From Bodo saltans (taxonomy: Eukaryota; Euglenozoa; Kinetoplastea; Eubodonida; Bodonidae), in assembly GCA_001460835.1 (NCBI GenBank), contig CYKH01001247.1, positions 1-51,873 of the forward strand: a stretch of DNA of 51,873 nt, given 5' to 3'. This document shows positions 44,090 to 51,873 of the stretch, one piece after another. Numbering within the stretch: the first letter of the stretch is position 1; each line of letters begins with the position of its first letter. The notes beneath the pieces are model-generated. The model was not told the DNA's origin and searched no databases. It was given only the letters and a program-made list of their open reading frames with translations. The position numbers and the translations under genes are program-made.

Positions 44090-47000
44090 ATGTCATATTT
44101 TCACTGTGAGACTCCCGCTTGGGTCGATCCCTACCTGTTGAAGCGTGCGTCGGATGAACATCTTCTTGATGACGACGATGAAGAGCAACGTGTCATCAAA
44201 AAGAAACTAACGGAAATGGCAAAGCGTCGTGATGCTTGCAGCGTTCCACGAGATCCAAAAACAGACAAAGCTTCCGTCGTCACCCCGCAATACGTTGCAC
44301 ACCCAATCGAGTTTCGAGCCAACACCGCCGGAGACCGTAATGCTCCTCAGCACTTTACGCTGGTTGCAGTAAGCAACAACACGTTTGTAGGAGTGACCAA
44401 GAATAACATGATCCACTTCTTTGATCAGACGAATGACATTCCCATCACGTCGATATCAATGCTGGGGCAGACACCGATGGACGAACGAACGTTGACGCTA
44501 CAGCAAAAGTTAGCGAATGCTGCAACCGCAGGCGCAGCTGGTGTATTGAATTCGATGAATATCCCAGGCGTGACCCCAACTGCAACATCAACAAACTTCG
44601 TTGACGCCAAGGACGTCGCTACAAAACTGTTTTTAGACTCGATGGGCCGTTATGCAGTGGTTGTATTTCAATCTGGCGTCAACCTACTGTACCACATCAA
44701 GCGATCCGATGCGCACGAAGATGACGCAGAAGAGACAGAAAAAGAGAAAAAGAAGAAGAAGAAAGAGAAAAAGAAGAAGGGAAAGAAAGACAACGACGCG
44801 AAGGACAAACCCCAAAGGTTCGACATCGCCCTCACGCCGGAGGTGACAGGAGGTGCGTCCAGTTTCTCCATCGAGAGCATCGGCTGGGATGAACACAACT
44901 CGTATGAGTCAGGAAGCGGTGAGGTGATTCTTGCCTCACAGAAGCATGGCATTCTGGTGGCGTGTCGCTTTGAGTCCAGTGGTGTTGCAGGTGCTCGACA
45001 TCTCTTTACATTCCCTGCACCGCTGAACAAACAGCCGATCCACAGCGTCGCCATGACGAGAGAGCAAGAGGGGCAAAAGCGAGCGTGCATTTTGGTCTCG
45101 ATGGATCATAAACTGTTCTTCTTCAGGTCTCATAACTCTACGTTGGAGACGGCGTTTATCTTGGCAGACCTTACTGTCCCTGACAATGACGCGGAGGCGG
45201 CGTACTTGGCAGCGGCTGGGAGTGCTAGTGGTGGTACACTTCCGTTGAAGAATTTCTGGGCGCTTCCAGTCCAATCTCCAGTCATCTCGTCGGCGGCCTC
45301 CCAAAGCAGCAAGCATTCTTCCCCAGCAGAACTGGTGCATCCACCGGTCTCAAAAGTAACGATTCACTCTCCCCACCGCAGCTACACAGACGAGCAGCTG
45401 CCTCTCACGTTTACATGGACGTACCATGACACTGTTGTTCAAGGCGTCTTGATGCCTTTCCCAGCAAACGTGACCGGCACTGCTGGTGCTCGCGGTCAGA
45501 CTGGGATTCAAGAAAGTAGCACCCTTGCTCGCTCATCAGCAGCTGCCGCGATTTCCAATCGGCGCAAAGACCACCTCAGGAACGCTCAATCCGGCGCTGG
45601 AGACTCCTCAGTGGATTGCCTTCAGGTCATGATGGATTCGATGCGAATTGTGCATGTAGAGAACTGCTCCATGCTCGTTGCAGCCGCAGAGTATGCACTA
45701 CAATTCGACGCAGAGTCAGCTGCACCGCCCTTCAACGCACCACCTCCAACGGTTGGAGCTGTTCCCACACCGGTGACGCCGCTGGTACGATCTGGATCGT
45801 TTGCATCGCCTCAACATTCGCGTGGTGCAGCGCTCACTTCACCAACCTCAGCAACCAACATGGTGTATGCATTACAGCACGAACGAGTTGTGCGCGTGCA
45901 TGCGACTTACTTTTATCTTACCATCGTGACCCAAACAAAACTGTACATATTCGCATCTGTCCCTTGTGTTCCACTGCCATCGTCGACCTCGCCGTGGGAG
46001 GTCCGGAACCGACTCATCTATACACATTCCCTATCGAGTACGCAAGCGCCACCTCCCACAGTGGTCCTACAGAGGGAAGGGACTGTGCGTGACTACAGCA
46101 ACGCTCCAAAGCTTCCCCCACTGCTTTACAAGGCCGACAGCTGCCTAGAGGTGATTCGCGACGTGAAGTACATCAATAAATTATACTTGTGCGTCGCGAA
46201 GGAAATCATTGAGCTACCCCTTCCTTCCATGAAGAGAACCTTCGCTGTTCTACTCATGCAGTACGCCGTTGCAACTGGCAAGAAAATCACCACACCGCCG
46301 CCAACGGCCTTGACAATCACCCAACGACACTTTCCCTCTTCCACCGGGAGCAGTGGACCCGCCGCGGCTGAAAAGAAGGACCAAGGATGCCACCTCGATG
46401 GGAACACAATTTCGAAGCTTGCTACGACAAACAGCGTCTTCTGCATGCTGCCATGGACGCCGGTGACGGGGGTTTCTGATGAAGCGGTCGTCCAGGGTGG
46501 TGCGCCAGGCACACGCTCACGCAGCGGCACTGTTCTACGACCGCAACTCCAACGCTCCAGTGGCACTGGAGGTGGCAGCGCCATGAAGCCACTGCAGAAA
46601 CAGAGCGGTGCACGACAACTCGAACTGCCGACGTACACCACAAGCAGTGCGATGAAACTTTACGGCGCCTCTCGCTTCCCCATTCGTCCAGGAATGAGGT
46701 CACATGCGCTGCCTACCGATGTATTGTTTCACGTAGCACTCTCATTGTCTGCCAAGCAACCAAAGCTGCGCAAAATGGTCCAAAACACGTTTGGAGAACT
46801 TTTGTTTTCCCAAGAGCGATATCTTGAAGCAGCGGCGTGGCTTGGACGATACTCTACCCAAGGCGCTGATGAGTGGTTCACCCGTTTTACATTTTTATGT
46901 AACACACCGTCACACGGGGTTTTACCATTGCTCCTTTTTTGTCTTGTGCGAGCCCGTATCATCACTGATAGCGGAAATTCCATGTTCGGTGCAGGAGTAG

Positions 47001-48049
47001 TTGCTGTCTCGTGTTTATCTGCTGCGGCGCTTGTGCTCCTTCTGGATCGTTGCAATGCAGTACGCGATGCAGAGCTGCTCCTTGCGTCGTCCTTTACCAC
47101 TACATTAACATCGACAAGCACAAAACCGCTATCATCGCTGAGCACCGCGATTCAAAGTCATCACCGTCTGACAAACCCGGCAGAGTTGCTGGCGGAGCTG
47201 CTCAAAACACAAAAAGATCTCCTCCCTTGGAGCGTAGTGCAAGAGGCTCTTTTTAGGGTAGGCTCCGAAGATCAAGTCTTCACCGTGTGCCGGACAATGG
47301 ACAAGCTGCAGGACCTGTTGCAATACTTACTGAACCACGGGCGTTATTTCGATGCGCTGCAGCTGGTGATTGAGCGATCGAAACATGAAGCAAACGATGA
47401 AATCAAGCGAATTGAACGCAAACGAGACGCCCAACAAGTTGTCACAGACGAGCTCATCGCGGCGCTCCGAACTGAAATAGTTGGTCTTAAAACGCTAGTG
47501 GACCAAACCGCAGATGCCCTTGAGCGCGCTGAAAGTGAAGCAGCGCATGCAGAACGCGAGTCCAAGCGCTTACTGGCGGAAAATGACAAACTTCAACGAG
47601 AAATGTCGAGTGGGCGTCGCCAGATTCAAGAGGGCCTTGGTCGCGAAAACACACTTTCCACAAAGTTAGCTCATTGCGAAACACTTCGCTCTGATTTAGA
47701 AATGGATGCACTAGAATTGCGAAGGTCGAATGACCTGCTTCTCAGCGAAGTGCGTCAACTTCACGCACGAGACGAGTCAATGGAACTGTTACAAAAAGAA
47801 AATGAGAAAAACGTGCGTCGTTGGAGAGACATTGAGGCAAGTCATAAACAGCAAGTTCATGCCTTCCACCACCACGACCACGACGGTGGAGAGGCGAGTG
47901 TTGAGCAGGTTGAAGAAGATCCCCACCCGGACATCGATTCTCCACGATTCTTTTCTCAACTCAAGGCACAGGAGGAAGCGTATCGAGCTGAGATGCATAG
48001 ACGACGAGAGGTGGAGACACAGTCTGCTTCGTCACGAGCAGACTTGTAA
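44090..48049 (+). CDS. VPS18: VPS18/Pep3 subunit of the HOPS/CORVET tether, lacking the C-terminal RING
   Basis: 1319 aa. The N-terminal half fits the VPS18 beta-propeller: LVAVSNNTFVGVTKNNMI, KLFLDSMGRYAVVVFQSG, ESIGWDEHN and GEVILASQKHGILVACRF follow the order of the Pep3/Vps18 domain. A Lys-rich insertion (44736-44805) and a Ser/Pro-rich region (45450-45860) interrupt it. The alpha-solenoid includes FGELLFSQERYLEAAAWLGRY, matching the VPS18 helical repeat, and YLLNHGRYFDALQLVIER. The last 220 residues are a long coiled coil, then an acidic tail. VPS18 normally ends in a Cys-rich RING-H2; no such Cys/His cluster is present here or in the other frames just downstream. The subunit works in late-endosome and vacuole tethering. 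Confidence 0.75.
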   Translation: MSYFHCETPAWVDPYLLKRASDEHLLDDDDEEQRVIKKKLTEMAKRRDACSVPRDPKTDKASVVTPQYVAHPIEFRANTAGDRNAPQHFTLVAVSNNTFVGVTKNNMIHFFDQTNDIPITSISMLGQTPMDERTLTLQQKLANAATAGAAGVLNSMNIPGVTPTATSTNFVDAKDVATKLFLDSMGRYAVVVFQSGVNLLYHIKRSDAHEDDAEETEKEKKKKKKEKKKKGKKDNDAKDKPQRFDIALTPEVTGGASSFSIESIGWDEHNSYESGSGEVILASQKHGILVACRFESSGVAGARHLFTFPAPLNKQPIHSVAMTREQEGQKRACILVSMDHKLFFFRSHNSTLETAFILADLTVPDNDAEAAYLAAAGSASGGTLPLKNFWALPVQSPVISSAASQSSKHSSPAELVHPPVSKVTIHSPHRSYTDEQLPLTFTWTYHDTVVQGVLMPFPANVTGTAGARGQTGIQESSTLARSSAAAAISNRRKDHLRNAQSGAGDSSVDCLQVMMDSMRIVHVENCSMLVAAAEYALQFDAESAAPPFNAPPPTVGAVPTPVTPLVRSGSFASPQHSRGAALTSPTSATNMVYALQHERVVRVHATYFYLTIVTQTKLYIFASVPCVPLPSSTSPWEVRNRLIYTHSLSSTQAPPPTVVLQREGTVRDYSNAPKLPPLLYKADSCLEVIRDVKYINKLYLCVAKEIIELPLPSMKRTFAVLLMQYAVATGKKITTPPPTALTITQRHFPSSTGSSGPAAAEKKDQGCHLDGNTISKLATTNSVFCMLPWTPVTGVSDEAVVQGGAPGTRSRSGTVLRPQLQRSSGTGGGSAMKPLQKQSGARQLELPTYTTSSAMKLYGASRFPIRPGMRSHALPTDVLFHVALSLSAKQPKLRKMVQNTFGELLFSQERYLEAAAWLGRYSTQGADEWFTRFTFLCNTPSHGVLPLLLFCLVRARIITDSGNSMFGAGVVAVSCLSAAALVLLLDRCNAVRDAELLLASSFTTTLTSTSTKPLSSLSTAIQSHHRLTNPAELLAELLKTQKDLLPWSVVQEALFRVGSEDQVFTVCRTMDKLQDLLQYLLNHGRYFDALQLVIERSKHEANDEIKRIERKRDAQQVVTDELIAALRTEIVGLKTLVDQTADALERAESEAAHAERESKRLLAENDKLQREMSSGRRQIQEGLGRENTLSTKLAHCETLRSDLEMDALELRRSNDLLLSEVRQLHARDESMELLQKENEKNVRRWRDIEASHKQQVHAFHHHDHDGGEASVEQVEEDPHPDIDSPRFFSQLKAQEEAYRAEMHRRREVETQSASSRADL

Positions 48050-48233
48050 AGTAAGAAGACACTTGATGCTTTTCGTTCACTGTGCGTCAAAATCGAAATA
48101 TCGAGATAGAACACTGCATGCAATAAACAATGACACACTTGTGATCATTGGGCTGCGATCACCATTTGCGAACAACATACGAGACACCAACACAAATTAT
48201 TAGGTCACCCAAAACCCCACAAAAAAAAAGGAA

Positions 48234-50015
48234 ATGAAACGGTTTGCCTCGTCACGCGTCTCAAGTGCCGCTGCGTTCGCGCGGTGTTTCAGCGCGCCTG
48301 TCACAGGCACAAGCGGCACCGAGGAGTCATGGTACTTGGACATGTGGCGTCGCCTTGTCTTCCCCTCCCAAGATTCAACACTCAGTCGAGGAGAGTTTGA
48401 CAGCAGTAATAGCAGCACGACTCCGATGGAGCCCCGACACTTTCTGCGGGCTGCAGGGAATCATCTGCCGGACGGTGCTGTGAATGGGCTATGGGAGTTG
48501 TACCATTCCATCCATGAGGATGACAAGGCGTCACAATTCTTTGTCTCTGTTAGTAGATGTGGACCCGATCTAGACCGAGTTCGCTCTCATCAGAGCAAGT
48601 TGATGGAGGTGACGGCAGCGTACGAACAAGCGTGCAAGGCCGACGTGGGTGACAAGCAGAGACAATCTGCCGAGAAGAGCTTTATGAAAGCCGTTGCAGC
48701 GATGGACGAATCCGCCACGCCAATTTGTGAGCGCTGGTTCCGCCAATCGACTGCACTTCCGAACGGAATTCGTTGGATGATGGACCTACGCAGGCGCCTG
48801 CTGCACACCATCACAAATACTGAAAAAGCGTTCGCAGCAGCAAAGCAAGCACCTGAAGCGAAGGATGCACTCCTTGAAACTGTGTTGTACGATCTCAAAT
48901 CGCTTGATGAGCGATTGCTGTCGTCCTTCAAAGAGTTCTTCGCGAAGCAATATTTGCTACTTGAAGAACTGACGTGGAAGACCACTTCTCCGTACGTACT
49001 GGAGCGTGTCATCGCTTCTGAAGCAGTGCATCCATTTCCACCAGGAGGGCTTGACAGCATGAAGCTACGGATTCGTGGAGGGCTCGAAGTTCCCCTCGAC
49101 AACACCCATCAGCGACACTTATTCGCACTCTACCACCCCGCAGTAGCAGATGAGCCGCTGGTGTCGATTCAAGTGTCCCTCTGCAGTGGCATTGAGAATA
49201 GCGTTGATCGCATCCTCAATCGCCCCACCCCATTGCAGGGGAAAGAAGAAGCCTCTCATAACGTCCAAAAAAAACAACCGCATCCAGCACCACTGAAGGA
49301 CACAGCGATTTTTTATTCGATCAACAACGCCCAGCCTTCGTTGAAGGGCATTGAGCTCGGCTCCATGCTCATCAAGAGAGTTGTGTCAAGCATCACGACA
49401 CAGCCCTACAAATACGTTGACCCGCTCACAAACGCACCGCATCCCATCACTCAATTCTCGACATTGTCGCCGATGCCTGGGTTCATGCGATGGTTGGCCG
49501 CAGAAACGTCGAAACTCGAACGAGGCCTTCCTCATCGTATTTTTGGTTCCACCGATGCGGAAACCACATCGAGACATTTCTCCGAGCTGAAAGCCGCCAT
49601 TGGCGGAGGTGACATGACACACGAGCAGATTATGTTTGTCGTGCTGAATATGTTCAGCGATTCCAATGAGTTCACACATCGAACACCGAATCATCTGTGG
49701 TATTGGAACGATGAGCTCACCTCAGCGTTGAAGGCCCCCATGATGCGAAGTGCTGCGGCATATCTTGTGGAAGAGAAACGCCGCGGGAACATGCTAGATC
49801 CTGTGGGCAACTTCCACGTGGGCAACGGTGCGATTGTGCATCGAATCAATTGGCTTGCAAACTGTTCCGAGAAGGGAAGTTCAGAAAGCGCCTGCATAAT
49901 GGTGAATTACCGGTATGACTTGAGGATGCTAGGTGAAAATTCTACCAAGTACGCGCTAGAGCATACCGTCGCTGTGGGTGACGATATCAAGAACATGCTG
50001 GGGGCGACTGCGTAG
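48234..50015 (+). CDS. MLYCD: Malonyl-CoA decarboxylase, probably mitochondrial
   Basis: 593 aa. It converts malonyl-CoA to acetyl-CoA and CO2. Family motifs occur in order: an N-terminal helical part (FFVSVSRCGPDLDRV), RHLFALYHP, AIFYSINNAQPSLKGIELG, QFSTLSPMPGFMRWL with the presumed catalytic Ser 412, and GNFHVGNGAIVHRINW with the presumed catalytic His 528, then the VNYRYDL end. The first 20-25 residues (MKRFASSRVSSAAAFARCF) are Arg/Ser/Ala-rich and free of acidic residues, as in a mitochondrial presequence. There is no C-terminal SKL-type peroxisomal signal. It probably clears malonyl-CoA or supplies acetyl-CoA inside the mitochondrion. Confidence 0.9.
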   Translation: MKRFASSRVSSAAAFARCFSAPVTGTSGTEESWYLDMWRRLVFPSQDSTLSRGEFDSSNSSTTPMEPRHFLRAAGNHLPDGAVNGLWELYHSIHEDDKASQFFVSVSRCGPDLDRVRSHQSKLMEVTAAYEQACKADVGDKQRQSAEKSFMKAVAAMDESATPICERWFRQSTALPNGIRWMMDLRRRLLHTITNTEKAFAAAKQAPEAKDALLETVLYDLKSLDERLLSSFKEFFAKQYLLLEELTWKTTSPYVLERVIASEAVHPFPPGGLDSMKLRIRGGLEVPLDNTHQRHLFALYHPAVADEPLVSIQVSLCSGIENSVDRILNRPTPLQGKEEASHNVQKKQPHPAPLKDTAIFYSINNAQPSLKGIELGSMLIKRVVSSITTQPYKYVDPLTNAPHPITQFSTLSPMPGFMRWLAAETSKLERGLPHRIFGSTDAETTSRHFSELKAAIGGGDMTHEQIMFVVLNMFSDSNEFTHRTPNHLWYWNDELTSALKAPMMRSAAAYLVEEKRRGNMLDPVGNFHVGNGAIVHRINWLANCSEKGSSESACIMVNYRYDLRMLGENSTKYALEHTVAVGDDIKNMLGATA

Positions 50016-50239
50016 GATTTCACCGACGCTCTTAGCGGTCCTCTACAGTTGTAGTTCGCTCGTAGTTTTCTTTGTTTTTTTGAGGACACCAAAAGAACTC
50101 CTGTGAGAGAATTTCGACTATATTCTTTGGAGCACTCTTAGCGCGGATTGTCACATCATTTCTCCACGTTTTTTCACTTCCGTTATTGCTACAACACAAC
50201 ATACTCGACAAGGGACAATTCCATTAGTCCCACACATAG

Positions 50240-51873
50240 ATGTTTCACGTCGCTCCCCTTGGTGTTGCTGCTGTGATTGCAACGATTGCGATCTTCAGTT
50301 CATGTATTGTCAGCGGCTACGTGTATGAGGAGCCGTCTGCCACAACTGCACGCCCCTATGATGACCTTGGCTTCAATGCGCTGCCTGACTGGTCTGCAGC
50401 GATACATTGGTTGCCCCAGACGTATGCAGTGCTGCATGGATGCGCCTTCATTGTGTTCATGATGTTTCATCAGCATCGCATCACTGTCCTTAGGCGAACA
50501 TTACTGATTGTAAGCGCTTCCATCGCACTACAAGGGACGCAAACCCTTTGCACAACGCTGCCCTCCCCAAACCCCACCGCGACGTTCTTCAGGCGTGGCG
50601 CGTGGTCGTACGACTTGTATGTCATTCAGTACACACTGGCCAATCTGATGGTGCGTGTGTTCATCTCCCGCACACTGTGGAGCGTTGTTTGGACAGCTGC
50701 AGGTGGGATTGGGTGTTTGTTGTTAATTGCTGCTCATCGCTACTACACAGTCGATATCATTTGTGACATAGTCCCGCCAGTACTCGTCTTCCTGCTTTAC
50801 CACTGGTACGCCAGGAGCGAGGCCGCCATCATGAAGCGTCACGTGATGTACTGGCTAGAGAGGGACGTGTTCAAGGTTGACTGCACCCCATCGTCCCCCA
50901 CAGGAGATCATGGCGCAGCCTCACCACCGTTGTCACCAGTCGTTACCTCACCGCGAGCTGATGCTACGATTGAGACACCAAAGAAGCCTCGCGAAGAGGA
51001 ATCAAGCGTCGACAAGACGTTGCCCCCACCACGCTTATCCCCTTCGAAGTCTAGAAAACAATTGTCACCACTCGATGCCCCGCCCACCTGGCCGCTATTC
51101 GAAAGTCTCTTAGCCTGGACGATAGACGAATATGTATGGATTCCACAAACGTGGGACGTGTTTCGCCTTGAGCGAGAGGGAATCTACTCAATCTATCCAG
51201 CGGATTGCCTGTTTGCTGTGACGGATGGCCGCGGGCCGAGCAGTGCCACACAAGGAGCAAGAGATACGATTCGTCAGAGAAGTTTTCGACTGAGCAGTGA
51301 GCGCCGTCATTACGACACCGCCTCAAGCAGCGGAGGCTCATTTGCGGATGAAGTCGTAGTAGCAGCTCGTGCCATCGAGACAATTGACCACGACCCTGCC
51401 ATTGTCGCGGTCGCTGAGCTCGTCGATCGAGCGAGACGATTAGATCCCACCACACGCCGTTATCTCCCCATAGCAGTTGCAGTAGGATGCATCGTATGCG
51501 GTGGCAGTGTGGGACTCCTGAATTTAGTACCCATTCACTTCGCAGATGAGCGACGTCCGCTTCACATTCCGTTGCCCCCGGATGTCATTCACGACACCGT
51601 CAACGCGCTGCCTGATCGCACCGCTGATTTTTTCATTTACCCCATCGCCGTGTGCACCATCATTTTCACGGTTGCAAGTAGTTTCACCTGGACCATTTTT
51701 ACCCGCATTTCAGTCATGTACGCCATGTCCATGAGCCTGCGCATGATAACCATGACGGTGACGGCGCTACCAGATCCTAGCCCAGTTTGCGCCGAACGAT
51801 ATCACCCTGACGGCACAACGTGCGGCGACTTGGTGTATTCCGGGCACACCGTTGGCCTGTTGATGTGCGCCTT
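50240..51873 (+). CDS. Double-domain sphingolipid synthase (SMS/SLS family), 3' truncated
   Basis: Open from ATG 50240 to the window end, 544 codons visible, no stop. Residues about 1-190 form a first sphingomyelin-synthase-like domain: several membrane segments, QTLCTTLPSP, then YDLYVIQYT where active enzymes have GD..YSGHT, and HRYYTVD where they have HDHYTVD. Both catalytic His positions are Tyr (131 and 168) while the Asp (172) is kept, so this domain should be inactive. A Pro/Ser-rich linker (about 205-290) and a further soluble stretch follow. A second domain begins near residue 395 with ADERRPLHIPLPPDV, RMITMTVTALPDPS and CGDLVYSGHTVG, keeping catalytic His 536. The rest lies beyond the window. 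Kinetoplastid enzymes of this family make inositol phosphorylceramide, sphingomyelin or ethanolamine phosphorylceramide in the Golgi; the product here is unknown. Confidence 0.82.
   Translation, partial: MFHVAPLGVAAVIATIAIFSSCIVSGYVYEEPSATTARPYDDLGFNALPDWSAAIHWLPQTYAVLHGCAFIVFMMFHQHRITVLRRTLLIVSASIALQGTQTLCTTLPSPNPTATFFRRGAWSYDLYVIQYTLANLMVRVFISRTLWSVVWTAAGGIGCLLLIAAHRYYTVDIICDIVPPVLVFLLYHWYARSEAAIMKRHVMYWLERDVFKVDCTPSSPTGDHGAASPPLSPVVTSPRADATIETPKKPREEESSVDKTLPPPRLSPSKSRKQLSPLDAPPTWPLFESLLAWTIDEYVWIPQTWDVFRLEREGIYSIYPADCLFAVTDGRGPSSATQGARDTIRQRSFRLSSERRHYDTASSSGGSFADEVVVAARAIETIDHDPAIVAVAELVDRARRLDPTTRRYLPIAVAVGCIVCGGSVGLLNLVPIHFADERRPLHIPLPPDVIHDTVNALPDRTADFFIYPIAVCTIIFTVASSFTWTIFTRISVMYAMSMSLRMITMTVTALPDPSPVCAERYHPDGTTCGDLVYSGHTVGLLMCA

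Noticed and set aside
44736-44805. Purine-rich Lys/Glu run in VPS18, considered as a possible artefact or nuclear signal.
   Set aside because: The frame is kept on both sides and Lys/Glu-rich loops are common in propeller insertions; no evidence for a duplication or for nuclear targeting.

Overview
The window looks like nuclear DNA of a free-living kinetoplastid, most probably Bodo saltans or a close bodonid. About 24 protein genes all lie on the + strand, none shows an intron, and gaps are 100-800 bp. Before most start codons there is a pyrimidine tract followed by an AG, the signal for spliced-leader trans-splicing, so this is one stretch of a polycistronic unit rather than a set of promoter-driven genes. 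Ribosomal protein S9, centrin, VPS18, a TRF4-type poly(A) polymerase and a sphingolipid synthase are the clearest markers. No tRNA, rRNA, mobile element or CRISPR array was seen. The species is inferred, not searched.

Layout. 1-5.5 kb: the end of an unknown gene and a large multi-pass surface protein. 5.8-11.4 kb: a long coiled-coil protein (broken) and a short coiled-coil protein with a C-terminal destruction-box motif. 11.7-20.4 kb: a MAPKKK-like kinase with unusual insertions, an unknown protein, and a PPEF-like phosphatase (broken) with a DPY-30-like docking segment, a zinc finger and EF-hands. 21-26.4 kb: a Qb-SNARE, a GT61 glycosyltransferase, ribosomal protein S9 (N-terminus frameshifted), a small conserved-looking protein and an FkbM methyltransferase. 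26.5-35 kb: importin-beta, NEK-like kinase, non-canonical poly(A) polymerase, centrin. 35-43.9 kb: a low-complexity protein, two tandem zinc/F-box/CaaX paralogues, a Golgi-type glycosyltransferase (broken), a TPR protein. 44-51.9 kb: VPS18 without its RING, malonyl-CoA decarboxylase, and the start of a double-domain sphingolipid synthase cut by the window end.

The genes do not form a metabolic operon, as expected in kinetoplastids. Themes recur loosely: endomembrane traffic and glycosylation (SNARE, GT61, FkbM, GT2-like, VPS18, sphingolipid synthase) and flagellum or cell cycle (centrin, NEK, phosphatase with docking segment, D-box protein, TPR protein).

The strongest unexplained structure is a set of six short direct duplications (about 17, 111, 136, 169, 200 and 375 bp periods), each inside a coding region. 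Four break the frame, and deleting one copy in each case reconnects a single long reading frame exactly. Copies differ by 0-5% and two junctions carry a homopolymer of 10-11 A or T. The simplest reading is two haplotypes or overlapping contig ends laid end to end by an assembler; a real, recent tandem-duplication process is the alternative. The strongest biological novelty candidate is the sphingolipid synthase whose first domain has lost both catalytic histidines while the second keeps its GHT motif.
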